Of a stretch of DNA of 34,328 bases, positions 26,487 to 33,750 are shown piece by piece; the first letter of the stretch is position 1, and each line of letters starts with the position of its first letter. The notes below the pieces were generated by a model. The model was not told the DNA's origin. It saw only the letters and a program-made list of their open reading frames with translations, and searched no databases. A program made the translations under genes and the position numbers. Source of the DNA: Pseudomonadota bacterium (GTDB lineage Bacteria > Pseudomonadota > Gammaproteobacteria > Burkholderiales > JAKAFK01); NCBI GenBank assembly GCA_021817985.1, contig JAKAFK010000043.1, positions 1 to 34,328 on the forward strand, read 5' to 3'.

Positions 26487-26492
26487 ATTCTA
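26487..26492 (-). promoter_or_regulatory. -10 box close to the aat start
   Basis: On the minus strand TAGAAT (5 of 6) is followed by five bases and then ATG. A weak TTGCAG lies 15 bases upstream. If used, transcription would start at or next to the ATG. Between the boxes is the small palindrome GCCCA-AAG-TGGGC. Confidence 0.4.
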
Positions 26493-26765
26493 GCCCACTT
26501 TGGGCGGCTGCAAGCCTTTCTCGTCAGCATTCGTGGTGGCGGCTTCAGCCGATGTTGTGAAGGTCCGAAACTAAGGATATACTCATCCGTTAGTCCGGTT
26601 ATGATGATTGTCCGGATGAAACGAGGGTCGCGGACATGGCCTAAAGGCCGTGGATGCAGGAGACGAAGGCGAGAACAAGAAGAAAGTTGCCGGGGCCGCC
26701 TTAGGGGGGTCCCGGTATTCACCAGGTCACTCCTGCCGCACGTCCTCACGTCCTGCGGAGGGCTT

Positions 26766-27035
26766 TCAATCCTTCCGTTCCAGGTCGGCACGCTTTCTGA
26801 GGTAGTCGTCACGTGCCAGCTCTCCTCGCGCGTACGCTTCGTCCAGCAAGTCCAGCGCTTTGGATCGTGGTTTGTCATCCCGGCGGCTGGCCGAGAGCAG
26901 ATACTTGAGCAACGCGGCGAGCAGAAGAATCGGAACAAGCCACATGAATGCCATCCAGAGCCACGCCAGCACGCTCCAAAGGCCGCCTTGCAGCATCCAC
27001 GCATGGCCGAATCCATACATATGTCCGTAATACAT
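26766..27035 (-). CDS. SHOCT domain small membrane protein
   Basis: An 89-residue protein. The N-terminus is Gly/His/Tyr/Trp-rich (Y-Y-G-H-M-Y-G-F-G-H). One long membrane helix spans about 20-48, and a C-terminal SHOCT domain follows (S-K-A-L-D-L-L-D-E-A-Y-A-R-G-E-L...Y-L-R-K-R-A-D-L, about 58-86). SHOCT is a short helical domain found at protein ends; proteins of this shape are common and uncharacterised. AGGAG lies about 14 bases upstream, further than usual. No operon partner is seen: the next gene on the same strand (aat) is 284 bases away. Confidence 0.75.
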   Translation of the reverse strand: MYYGHMYGFGHAWMLQGGLWSVLAWLWMAFMWLVPILLLAALLKYLLSASRRDDKPRSKALDLLDEAYARGELARDDYLRKRADLERKD

Positions 27036-27322
27036 GGTCGTTGCTCAAGCTCCTGACGGATCTGCCGTAAAACATTCCATGGGGTATCGTGTGCGCATCG
27101 CTTGGGACGTGTGTCCCCGTCCGTCCCGGGGAATGGAGGGTTCCTCCATCGCCTCGCCTTGGCCCCGCCGGTCCTCACGGATCCGCGCGCGGACGCATGG
27201 AATCGGGCATGCGCGGCGTCGGCCACGCCTGTGTGCGAAATGCTACGCGCTTTCATTGCCGCGCTCAAGGGCGGGCGCGGCACCCTTCAATCTCGTGCGA
27301 CAGTCGCTCTGAGAAGTCGGCG

Positions 27323-28783
27323 ATGGGAATTCTCGGAACGTTTTTCAAGAAGGCCCCGGGGCCAGACGGGGCGGATCAGGACGCCCGCAGCCTTGCGCCG
27401 GAGACCCAACCTCTCGAAGGATCAGCCCCGGTCCAGAATGGCCAGGGGGGCGAACCCGAAGGGGCGGCGGATCGCGCGGAGGTCGACACCGACGCGCTCC
27501 CCGTCCGCGAGTCCGTCGCCGCGGTCTTGCCGGTTGCCACGCATGGCGAGCGCACCAGCGCACGGGCTTTGCGGCAACGGATACTGGGACGCCGTCCGAT
27601 CCTGGACGGTGAGCAGCGCCTCGTCGGATACGAATTGGCCCTGCGAACGCACGCGCCGCCTGAAGACAACCCCGCATTGGCGCAGATGCACGACGACCTG
27701 CTCCTGCGCAGCTTGGCGACGCTGCCGCTCGTCCGCTTGGCGAAGGGCATGCGGACATGGGTCGGCTTGTCGCTCGCGAGTCTCGACCATCCGGCCCTTC
27801 GGATCCTGCCGCAAGAGGGCATCACGCTGGTGCTGCGGGTCTTGGCCGGGGAGGAAGGAGAGGCCGTCTCGCACATCGCCCGATTGACGGCGGAAGGCTA
27901 CGCGGTGGCGCTCGACGATGCGCCGTTCGACCCGGGCGTCATGGCCGGCTGCCTGCATCAGCTGGCTTTCGTCAGGCTCGATCTGGGCCGCAGCGATGCT
28001 CTGGCGCTGGATCAGCGGATACGCGCCCTAGGGGCCAGGAGCGCGACGCCGCTGGTGGTCCAGGGGGTCGACACCGACGATGGCTTCGAGGCGTGCCGCA
28101 ACCTGTCCTTCCAATGGTTCCAAGGGTATTATTTTGCTCAGCGGCAGCCTGCGAAACCCGCGCGCATCGACAGCGAGCGCATGCGCGTGATCGAGCTTCT
28201 CAACAAGGTCGCCTCGCGGGCGGAAATCAAGGAACTCGAGGCGCAGATCAAACGCGATGCCGCGCTCTCGTACAAGCTGATGCGCTACATCAACTCCCCG
28301 GGCTGTGGGCTGGCGCAGAAGGTGCACTCGATCGGGCACGCCTTGGTGGCTTTGGGGTATGGCCCGCTCTACCGATGGCTGACCCTCCTGCTCTTTACCA
28401 GTGGGCAGCTGGACATGCGCGCCCAGGCCCTGCTGCGGGATGCGACGGTCCGTGGCCGCCTGATGGAAACCCTGGGGCTGCAGCGCCTGCCGCCGCCGGA
28501 GGCCGACGGACTCTTCATCACCGGCATCTTTTCCTTGCTCGACGTGCTGCTCAACATGCCGATGGAACAGGCGCTGGCACGCATCAGCTTGCCCGAGCCG
28601 GTCGCCGAGGCGTTGCTCAGGCGGCAAGGCCCCTATGCGCCCTTGCTGGCGCTCGCCGTGGCCTGCGGCTCCGACGACCGCGAGCGCACGGAAGAATATG
28701 CGGCCGCGTGCAGGCTCGATGCCGAAACCGTCAATGCGGCTCACGTCGATGCCATGATTTGGGCAGAAGAATTGGAAGCCTGA
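27323..28783 (+). CDS. EAL-HDOD signalling protein (YuxH type, probably non-catalytic EAL)
   Basis: 486 residues. A hydrophilic, low-complexity leader (about 1-80) precedes an EAL-like domain (about 90-270) and an HDOD domain (about 285-480, with R-V-I-E-L-L-N-K-V and I-N-S-P-G). The EAL signature is replaced by G-Y-E-L-A-L-R and the usual D-D-F-G by D-D-A-P-F, so c-di-GMP hydrolysis is unlikely; such proteins usually act by binding partners or ligand. The ATG at 27323 fits the leader. Its stop overlaps an ATG (TGATG) of a 31-codon frame. A YjfB-type protein and an HD-GYP enzyme in the same window hint at motility and c-di-GMP control. Confidence 0.85.
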   Translation: MGILGTFFKKAPGPDGADQDARSLAPETQPLEGSAPVQNGQGGEPEGAADRAEVDTDALPVRESVAAVLPVATHGERTSARALRQRILGRRPILDGEQRLVGYELALRTHAPPEDNPALAQMHDDLLLRSLATLPLVRLAKGMRTWVGLSLASLDHPALRILPQEGITLVLRVLAGEEGEAVSHIARLTAEGYAVALDDAPFDPGVMAGCLHQLAFVRLDLGRSDALALDQRIRALGARSATPLVVQGVDTDDGFEACRNLSFQWFQGYYFAQRQPAKPARIDSERMRVIELLNKVASRAEIKELEAQIKRDAALSYKLMRYINSPGCGLAQKVHSIGHALVALGYGPLYRWLTLLLFTSGQLDMRAQALLRDATVRGRLMETLGLQRLPPPEADGLFITGIFSLLDVLLNMPMEQALARISLPEPVAEALLRRQGPYAPLLALAVACGSDDRERTEEYAAACRLDAETVNAAHVDAMIWAEELEA

Positions 28784-28878
28784 TGCGCGAGCCTCGCGCC
28801 GTACGCAAACGGGTTCTTCCGATCACTTGCGGACCAGGATGCGAGTTCTGCGGGAGCGCCATCCACGACGGGGAATGA
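28783..28878 (+). CDS. Possible 31-residue Cys microprotein coupled to the EAL-HDOD gene
   Basis: The ATG at 28783 shares its A with the upstream TGA stop. The frame codes for 31 residues: an Arg-rich start, then C-G-P-G-C-E-F-C-G and a C-terminal H-D-G-E. The three Cys are spaced C-x3-C-x2-C, a pattern that binds Fe-S or zinc in larger proteins. The coupling and motif suggest a real product, but frames of this length arise by chance in GC-rich DNA and I recognise no family. Confidence 0.3.
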   Translation: MREPRAVRKRVLPITCGPGCEFCGSAIHDGE

Positions 28879-28938
28879 AGCGCAAACCGGTGCCCGCGGC
28901 CTCGTGCTGCGCGGCGAAGGGTTCCGCGCCGCGCGTGC

Positions 28939-29142
28939 TCAAGCCGTCGTATTGACGTTCTGGCCCAGGTGGGATGGCAGGTTCTGGGGGGAGGTCGGAC
29001 GCGGCAACGCATTGATCAGCGCAGCGGCGCTTTGGGCCTCGAGGTTGAGCGCCTTCCTCAGAACGACGACCGAGGTCGCGCTGGGGTTTGATTGGGCGCT
29101 GACCTGGGATGCGAGGGCGTTCGACAGGCTGGCAGTATCCAT
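28939..29142 (-). CDS. YjfB family putative motility protein
   Basis: A 67-residue protein with the family layout: an Ala/Ser-rich helix, V-V-V-L-R-K-A-L-N-L-E-A-Q-S-A-A-A-L-I-N-A-L-P, and a short C-terminal L-G-Q-N-V-N-T-T-A. The family (PF14070 type) is annotated as putative motility protein, and its function is not established. GGAG five bases upstream of the ATG supports the start. It converges with the EAL-HDOD gene, which may be connected functionally. Confidence 0.75.
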   Translation of the reverse strand: MDTASLSNALASQVSAQSNPSATSVVVLRKALNLEAQSAAALINALPRPTSPQNLPSHLGQNVNTTA

Positions 29143-29275
29143 GATGTCTCCGCTTTCAGTAGGGGCAGCCCAGCCGTGCCGGTGCTGGACACGACACGAA
29201 GGTTCTGGCTTTCTTAACGGCTGCCGGCGGGGAAAACTTTAGCGCGCCACCCCGCGTTCTCGCGCTTGGTGGTTT

Positions 29276-29301
29276 GGCGCCCCGGACGAAGGTGGGGCGC
29301 C
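29276..29301 (-). terminator. Hairpin downstream of HiPIP
   Basis: GGCGCCCC (29276-29283) and GGGGCGCC (29294-29301) form a perfect 8-bp stem with a 10-base loop, about 57 bases after the HiPIP stop. There is no T-tract, so it may be a 3' stabiliser or a Rho-assisted end. Confidence 0.4.
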
Positions 29302-29357
29302 GAGCCGTGAGGGGGCGCGTTGGCACGCGGCCCTCCCGTCGCTTTAGCGACCTCGCG

Positions 29358-29645
29358 TCATGCCTTGGGGGAGAATGCGACGCACCAGCCGTTGGGGCTG
29401 ATCGATCCGGCGACGACCTTGCAGGTCCCATTGGCCGTAGGCGAGCCGCCAGGAATGAACTGGATGCACTTGGAGCAGTGGTTGGCGCCATTGGGATGGT
29501 CGCGATACTGCATGGCCGCCTTGGGCACCTTCGCGGCTTCGGCGGTGCGGCTCGCGATCAGTCCGGGAACCACACTGAGGCCTGCCAGCACGGCGGCGCC
29601 TTTGAGAACCGAACGGCGGCTCATTTTCTTTCCGTTGTCTTCCAT
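29358..29645 (-). CDS. High-potential iron-sulfur protein (HiPIP/Iro type)
   Basis: A 95-residue periplasmic electron carrier. A Tat signal with S-R-R-S-V-L-K-G (9-16) and a hydrophobic stretch ends near A-E-A-A (about 35-38). The mature part has four Cys at 57, 60, 75 and 88, the pattern that ligates one 4Fe-4S cluster; the ending S-P-N-G-W-C-V-A-F is typical. M-Q-Y-R-D-H-P and C-K-V-V-A-G-S-I-S-P-N-G-W-C resemble the Iro protein of Acidithiobacillus. It likely takes electrons from or gives them to the bc1 complex encoded nearby. AGGAG lies nine bases before the ATG, and a near-consensus promoter is upstream. Confidence 0.93.
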   Translation of the reverse strand: MEDNGKKMSRRSVLKGAAVLAGLSVVPGLIASRTAEAAKVPKAAMQYRDHPNGANHCSKCIQFIPGGSPTANGTCKVVAGSISPNGWCVAFSPKA

Positions 29646-29720
29646 TTGCTTATGCTCCTTATAGTTTGGTAAAAAGACTGGTTTGCACCCAGGGACGTGC
29701 TCCGTTGGGAACCGCTCTCA

Positions 29721-29749
29721 TTTATACACCGCATGACCCGCGGTGGCAA
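29721..29749 (-). promoter_or_regulatory. Strong sigma-70-type promoter for HiPIP
   Basis: On the minus strand TTGCCA (29744-29749, 5 of 6), a 17-base spacer, and TATAAA (29721-29726, 5 of 6). Transcription would start near 29714, giving a leader of about 70 bases to the ATG at 29645. This fits a protein made in large amounts. Confidence 0.65.
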
Positions 29750-29790
29750 TATGGCGCGAGGCCGCAGGCCCGCAGGGACAGGGCATAATC

Positions 29791-31170
29791 ATGCCGCAGG
29801 CAGACCGACGAGCGCAGCCGTCCGGCACGACACGGGTGTCTTCGCTGGTGCGCGCGCTCAAGCATCGTAACTATCGCCTGTTCTTCGGCGGGCAGATCAT
29901 TTCCCTCACCGGAACCTGGATGCAGTCGGTCGCGCAATCCTGGCTCGTCTACCGCCTTTCGGGTTCCAGCGTTTTGCTCGGCCTGGTGGGATTTGCCACG
30001 CAGATCCCCGTGTTTGCCTTGGCGGCCGTCGGTGGCACCGTCGCAGACCGGCACTCGCGCCATCGCATTCTGATCATCACGCAAAGCACCGCCATGGTGC
30101 TGGCCTTTGCGCTTGCGGCGCTGACGCTCTCGGCGCGTGTCGCCATATGGGAGATCTTTGTGCTCGCCACGCTGCTGGGGGTCGTGAATGCGTTCGATAT
30201 CCCCGCCCGGCAGGCGTTTGCCGTCGATATGGTGGGCAAGGCGGATCTCATCAACGCCATCGCACTCAATTCATCGATGGTCAATGGGGCGCGGGTGCTC
30301 GGCCCTGCGCTGGCCGGGATTCTGGTGGCCTCGGTGGGCGAGGGCTGGTGCTTCCTCTTGAATGGCGTGAGCTACATGGCCGTGATTGCCGGTTTGCTGG
30401 CCATGCGGCTCGCACCCCGCAAGGCGGTCGCGCATCATCCGCCGGCGCTTGCCCACATGGCGGAGGGCTTTCGTTACGTGGGGCGGACCCGGCCGGTGAG
30501 GGCGCTTCTCCTCTTGCTCGGGCTGGTCAGCTTGTCCGGGATGCCTTACGCCGTCCTGATGCCGATATTCGCCGGGCGCATCCTGCATGGTGGCGCGCGC
30601 GGGTTGGGCATCCTGATGGCGATGGCGGGCGCCGGCGCGCTCGTGGGCGCACTCAGCTTGGCGGCACGACGCCATGTTCACGGGCTTGGTCGCTGGATCG
30701 CCGGCGCCGCGGCAGGATTCGGCGCGAGCCTGACGTTGTTCTCGCTCTCCCATTGGTTCTGGGTGTCTGCGTTGCTCTTGCTGCCCGTCGGCTTCTTCGT
30801 GATGGTTCAGATGGCTGCAAGCAACACGCTGATTCAGGTCATGGTGCCTGATGCGCTGCGTGGCCGCGTGATGGCCGTCTATTCGATGATGTTCATGGGG
30901 ATGGCCCCGTTTGGCGCTCTGACCGCCGGCTTGGTGGCGGCCCGGTTCGGCGCCCCGCGGACGGTGGCGGCAGGCGGCATCATTTGCCTGGCCGGCGCCA
31001 TGGCCTTCGCGCTTTTCCTGCCCAGGCTTCGGGGTGAGGTGCGGGCGTTGATCGTGGCGCAGGAAATGACGGGCGGTGAGCCTTCGGAAGAGATGACGGG
31101 CCGGGGCTTGAGCGCGGAGTTCGACGGGGGCCGTGCGTCCTCGCGGGCTCAGGAGACGTCGCGCCAATAG
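29791..31170 (+). CDS. MFS transporter (EntS-like)
   Basis: A 459-residue major facilitator protein with about 12 helices and a cytoplasmic start. It has R-N-Y-R-L-F-F-G-G-Q-I-I-S-L-T-G-T-W-M-Q near residue 30 and G-x-x-A-D-R-H-S-R-H-R (about 82-92), the MFS motif A region. N-A-F-D-I-P-A-R-Q-A-F follows near 130, typical of the EntS/MFS_3 exporters. The substrate is unknown; relatives export siderophores or drugs. The ATG at 29791 is preceded by a GGACAGGG-like region; an in-frame start at 29743 adds an odd leader. It is divergent from HiPIP, and its last 22 bases overlap the 3' end of petC on the other strand. Confidence 0.88.
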   Translation: MPQADRRAQPSGTTRVSSLVRALKHRNYRLFFGGQIISLTGTWMQSVAQSWLVYRLSGSSVLLGLVGFATQIPVFALAAVGGTVADRHSRHRILIITQSTAMVLAFALAALTLSARVAIWEIFVLATLLGVVNAFDIPARQAFAVDMVGKADLINAIALNSSMVNGARVLGPALAGILVASVGEGWCFLLNGVSYMAVIAGLLAMRLAPRKAVAHHPPALAHMAEGFRYVGRTRPVRALLLLLGLVSLSGMPYAVLMPIFAGRILHGGARGLGILMAMAGAGALVGALSLAARRHVHGLGRWIAGAAAGFGASLTLFSLSHWFWVSALLLLPVGFFVMVQMAASNTLIQVMVPDALRGRVMAVYSMMFMGMAPFGALTAGLVAARFGAPRTVAAGGIICLAGAMAFALFLPRLRGEVRALIVAQEMTGGEPSEEMTGRGLSAEFDGGRASSRAQETSRQ

Positions 31171-31832
31171 GCCCGCTTCATGAGGTAGGCAACGACCGCA
31201 AAGAGGACCACGAACCCCAGGGCATAGGGGCCGAGGCGTTCGCGCTCGAGCTTGGAAGGGTCCGAGGTGTATTCAAGCCATACGGTGATGGCGCCGATGA
31301 CTTGGTCCGCCTGTTTGGGCGTCAGGCGACCGCGCTGGATGAGCCGGCCCTTCGCGTTCTCTACGCCGCTGATCGGCGCCAGGACGTTGGGCATGGCTGC
31401 ATTGGGGAAGAGGCGGTTGTTCCATCCGCTCGGGCGCGTCGGATCGAAATAGAAGCTCCGCAGATAGGTGTAGATCCAGGCGCCTCCCCGCAGGCGAGCT
31501 TCGAGGGTGAGATCCGGAGGGGCCACCCCGAACCAGGCCGTGGCGTCCTTGGCGGACAGGGTGGGGACCATCCCGCGTGCGAGGTGCGCGCCGCTGGGAA
31601 ACATCAACTGCTGCCGGACGGCATCTTTCGAGAAGCCGAGATCCCGGGTAAGCCTATCGTAGCGTATCCATTTCACGCTGTGGCAGGAAAGGCAGTATTG
31701 CGCGAACCACTGCGCGCCGCGGCGGATCGTGGCCCGGTTGAAGGCAACGGGCGGGGCGACGAGCGGCGGGGTCTGTGCGGCTGCGTGCACCGCGATGACC
31801 GCCAGCAAGAGGGCTGCGAGGCGTGCGATCAT
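31149..31832 (-). CDS. petC: Cytochrome c1 of the bc1 complex
   Basis: A 227-residue protein with an N-terminal signal peptide (about 1-19). The haem c attachment site is C-L-S-C-H (47-51). F-P-N-A-A-M-P-N-V-L (about 155) contains the probable Met haem ligand, and a C-terminal membrane anchor follows (about 203-222), ending Y-W-R-D-V-S. It accepts electrons from the Rieske centre and passes them to a soluble carrier, here plausibly HiPIP. Its ATG overlaps the petB stop (ATGA), so the two are translated together. The 3' end overlaps the MFS gene on the other strand. Confidence 0.95.
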   Translation of the reverse strand: MIARLAALLLAVIAVHAAAQTPPLVAPPVAFNRATIRRGAQWFAQYCLSCHSVKWIRYDRLTRDLGFSKDAVRQQLMFPSGAHLARGMVPTLSAKDATAWFGVAPPDLTLEARLRGGAWIYTYLRSFYFDPTRPSGWNNRLFPNAAMPNVLAPISGVENAKGRLIQRGRLTPKQADQVIGAITVWLEYTSDPSKLERERLGPYALGFVVLFAVVAYLMKRAYWRDVS

Positions 31833-33040
31833 GAGGCGGAAATCCTTTCCGGGACGGGGCGTGTGGGTTCGAGGCGGCTGACGATGGGCAGGCTCAGAAA
31901 GAACAGAAAATACAGTGCCAGGAGGATACGGGCGGGCGGCAGCAGCGCCGGGATGGCAGGTTGCATGCCGATCCATCCCAAAGCGACCAGGGTGAGGACG
32001 AACACGATCACCATCCACCGGTAGACCGGGCGGTAACGCGATGACTTCACCGGGTTGTGGTCGAGCCAGGGCAGCAGGAAAGGCGCAATGATCGCGGCAA
32101 ACAGAATGCCGATGCCGACGGCTTTGTTCGGGACCGCGCGCAGCATCGCATAATAGGGGGCCAGGTACCAGGCGGGCGTGATCTCCGGGGGGGTCTTCAA
32201 GGGATTGGCGGGGCTGAAATTGTAGGTTTCGATGAATAGTCCATGGAAGGTGGGTGCATAGAACACGATCGCGCAGAAGACGACCAGAAAGACGCCCACG
32301 CCGAACATATCCTTGACGGTGTAATAGGGATGAAACGGGATGCCGTCCACCGGTTGTCCGCGGGCGTCCAAATGTTCCCGAATCTCCACGCCATCCGGAT
32401 TGTTGGAGCCGACCTCGTGGAGCGCCAGCAAGTGCGTGAGGATCAGGACGGCAAGGAGCGCGGGCAGCAGCACGGCATGAAAGGCCACGAAGCGCGTCAG
32501 GGTCGGCGTCCCGACCCCGAAGCTTCCGCGCAGCACGGAGGCGAGCCAGCCGCCCACATAGGGGATGGCGGCAATGATGGAGGTGATGACCTGCCCGCCC
32601 CAGTAAGACATGTTGCCGAACGGAAGCACATAGCCGAAGTAGGCCTCGCCCATGAGGCAGACATACAATGCGACGCCGATCAGCCAGAGGAGCTCGCGCG
32701 GCCGCTTGAACGATCCATAGAGATAGCCCCGCAGCATGTGCAGGTAGATGACGACGAAGAACAGGGACGCCCCCGTGGTGTGGATGTAGCGGACCAGCCA
32801 GCCCCACTTCACGTCGTACATGATGCTCTGGACGGAATTGAACGCCGCCTTGGCGCTCGGCTGATAGTGGGCGAGGAGCAGGATCCCGGAAATGATTTGC
32901 GTGGCGAACACGAGCAGGGCGAGGGATCCGAAGAAATACCAGAAGTTGAAATTCTTGGGCGCGTAATACTCGGTCATGCTCGTGCGCACAAGGACGCTGA
33001 AAGGAAATCGCCGGTCCACCCATGCGGTCAGTCGGCCCAT
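31829..33040 (-). CDS. petB: Cytochrome b of the bc1 complex
   Basis: A 403-residue protein with eight membrane helices. Haem ligands are H87/H101 and H188/H203; the 15-residue spacing of the second pair and the S-N-N-P-D-G segment (about 212-217) fit beta/gamma proteobacteria. The Qo-site motif, usually PEWY, reads P-A-W-Y (289-292), so the Glu is missing. G-G-Q-V-I-T-S (148-154) follows W147, as expected. GGAGG lies about nine bases before the ATG. It is the middle gene of petA-petB-petC, 64 bases after petA, and overlaps petC by four bases. Confidence 0.97.
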   Translation of the reverse strand: MGRLTAWVDRRFPFSVLVRTSMTEYYAPKNFNFWYFFGSLALLVFATQIISGILLLAHYQPSAKAAFNSVQSIMYDVKWGWLVRYIHTTGASLFFVVIYLHMLRGYLYGSFKRPRELLWLIGVALYVCLMGEAYFGYVLPFGNMSYWGGQVITSIIAAIPYVGGWLASVLRGSFGVGTPTLTRFVAFHAVLLPALLAVLILTHLLALHEVGSNNPDGVEIREHLDARGQPVDGIPFHPYYTVKDMFGVGVFLVVFCAIVFYAPTFHGLFIETYNFSPANPLKTPPEITPAWYLAPYYAMLRAVPNKAVGIGILFAAIIAPFLLPWLDHNPVKSSRYRPVYRWMVIVFVLTLVALGWIGMQPAIPALLPPARILLALYFLFFLSLPIVSRLEPTRPVPERISAS

Positions 33041-33104
33041 GTGCTGGTGTTCCTCCGCAAAAGCCCGGGCGTTTTCGCTACCCGGGAAGTCTTCGACGCG
33101 TGCG

Positions 33105-33710
33105 TCAGCAAAGTTTGCTTTCTGGATACATGGCGGTCACGGCGACCTGTTTCTCGTCTTCACTGAAATGGTAGAGGGGAATCGCCATGTTGCGGGGTGC
33201 CGGCACGCCCTTGAACACGCGCCCCGACAGGTCGTAGAGCGAGCCATGGCAGGGACAGTGGAAGCCGCCGAGCCAGCGCGGGCCGACCGAACCCTTCCGG
33301 GGCTCGTACAACGGGGTGCAGCACAGATGGGTGCACACCCGGACCATCACGAGCCACTGCGGCTTGAGGGACCGGAATCGATTCTTGCACTCCGGGGGCT
33401 GCTGCGGCACCTCGCAGTTCGGGTCGCGCAGCAGCGTTTCCACGGCCTGCAAGGTGGCCAGCATCTCGGGTGTTCGGTGCACCACGATCAGTGGCTTGCT
33501 TTGCCACGGTACGGTCACCTGCATGCCGGGCTCAATGGGGGACAAGGCGACCGTCGTCGCGGCGGCCGCTTTGACGCTGGCATCCGGTTCCAGGCTTTCG
33601 ACCAGGGGCACGATCACGTATGCCGTGCCCACGGCCCCGAGAAGGGCCGTCGCGAGCGTCAGGAAACGGCGTCTTCCTGCATTGGCGGGGAGGAGGGGCT
33701 GGGCGGTCAT
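33105..33710 (-). CDS. petA: Rieske iron-sulfur subunit of the bc1 complex
   Basis: 201 residues. An N-terminal anchor with a Tat-like G-R-R-R-F-L-T (12-18) and one membrane helix precede the Rieske fold. The 2Fe-2S ligands are in C-T-H-L-C and C-P-C-H-G-S, with the disulfide Cys included; G-R-V-F-K-G-V-P-A-P follows. This is the mobile subunit that takes the first electron from quinol. The start is uncertain: the ATG at 33710 gives a normal leader, and an ATG at 33737 would add nine residues. Neither has a clear Shine-Dalgarno. It follows the peroxiredoxin gene by about 15-40 bases and precedes petB. Confidence 0.94.
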   Translation of the reverse strand: MTAQPLLPANAGRRRFLTLATALLGAVGTAYVIVPLVESLEPDASVKAAAATTVALSPIEPGMQVTVPWQSKPLIVVHRTPEMLATLQAVETLLRDPNCEVPQQPPECKNRFRSLKPQWLVMVRVCTHLCCTPLYEPRKGSVGPRWLGGFHCPCHGSLYDLSGRVFKGVPAPRNMAIPLYHFSEDEKQVAVTAMYPESKLC

Positions 33711-33750
33711 GGCGTCGCGGCTGGAGAGTCGATCCATGCGCGGTGCATGG

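Noticed and set aside
31149-33023. Single long frame covering petB and petC
   Set aside because: Only its last part is cytochrome c1; the upstream part is out of frame with cytochrome b and is a shadow. The genes are separate with an ATGA overlap.
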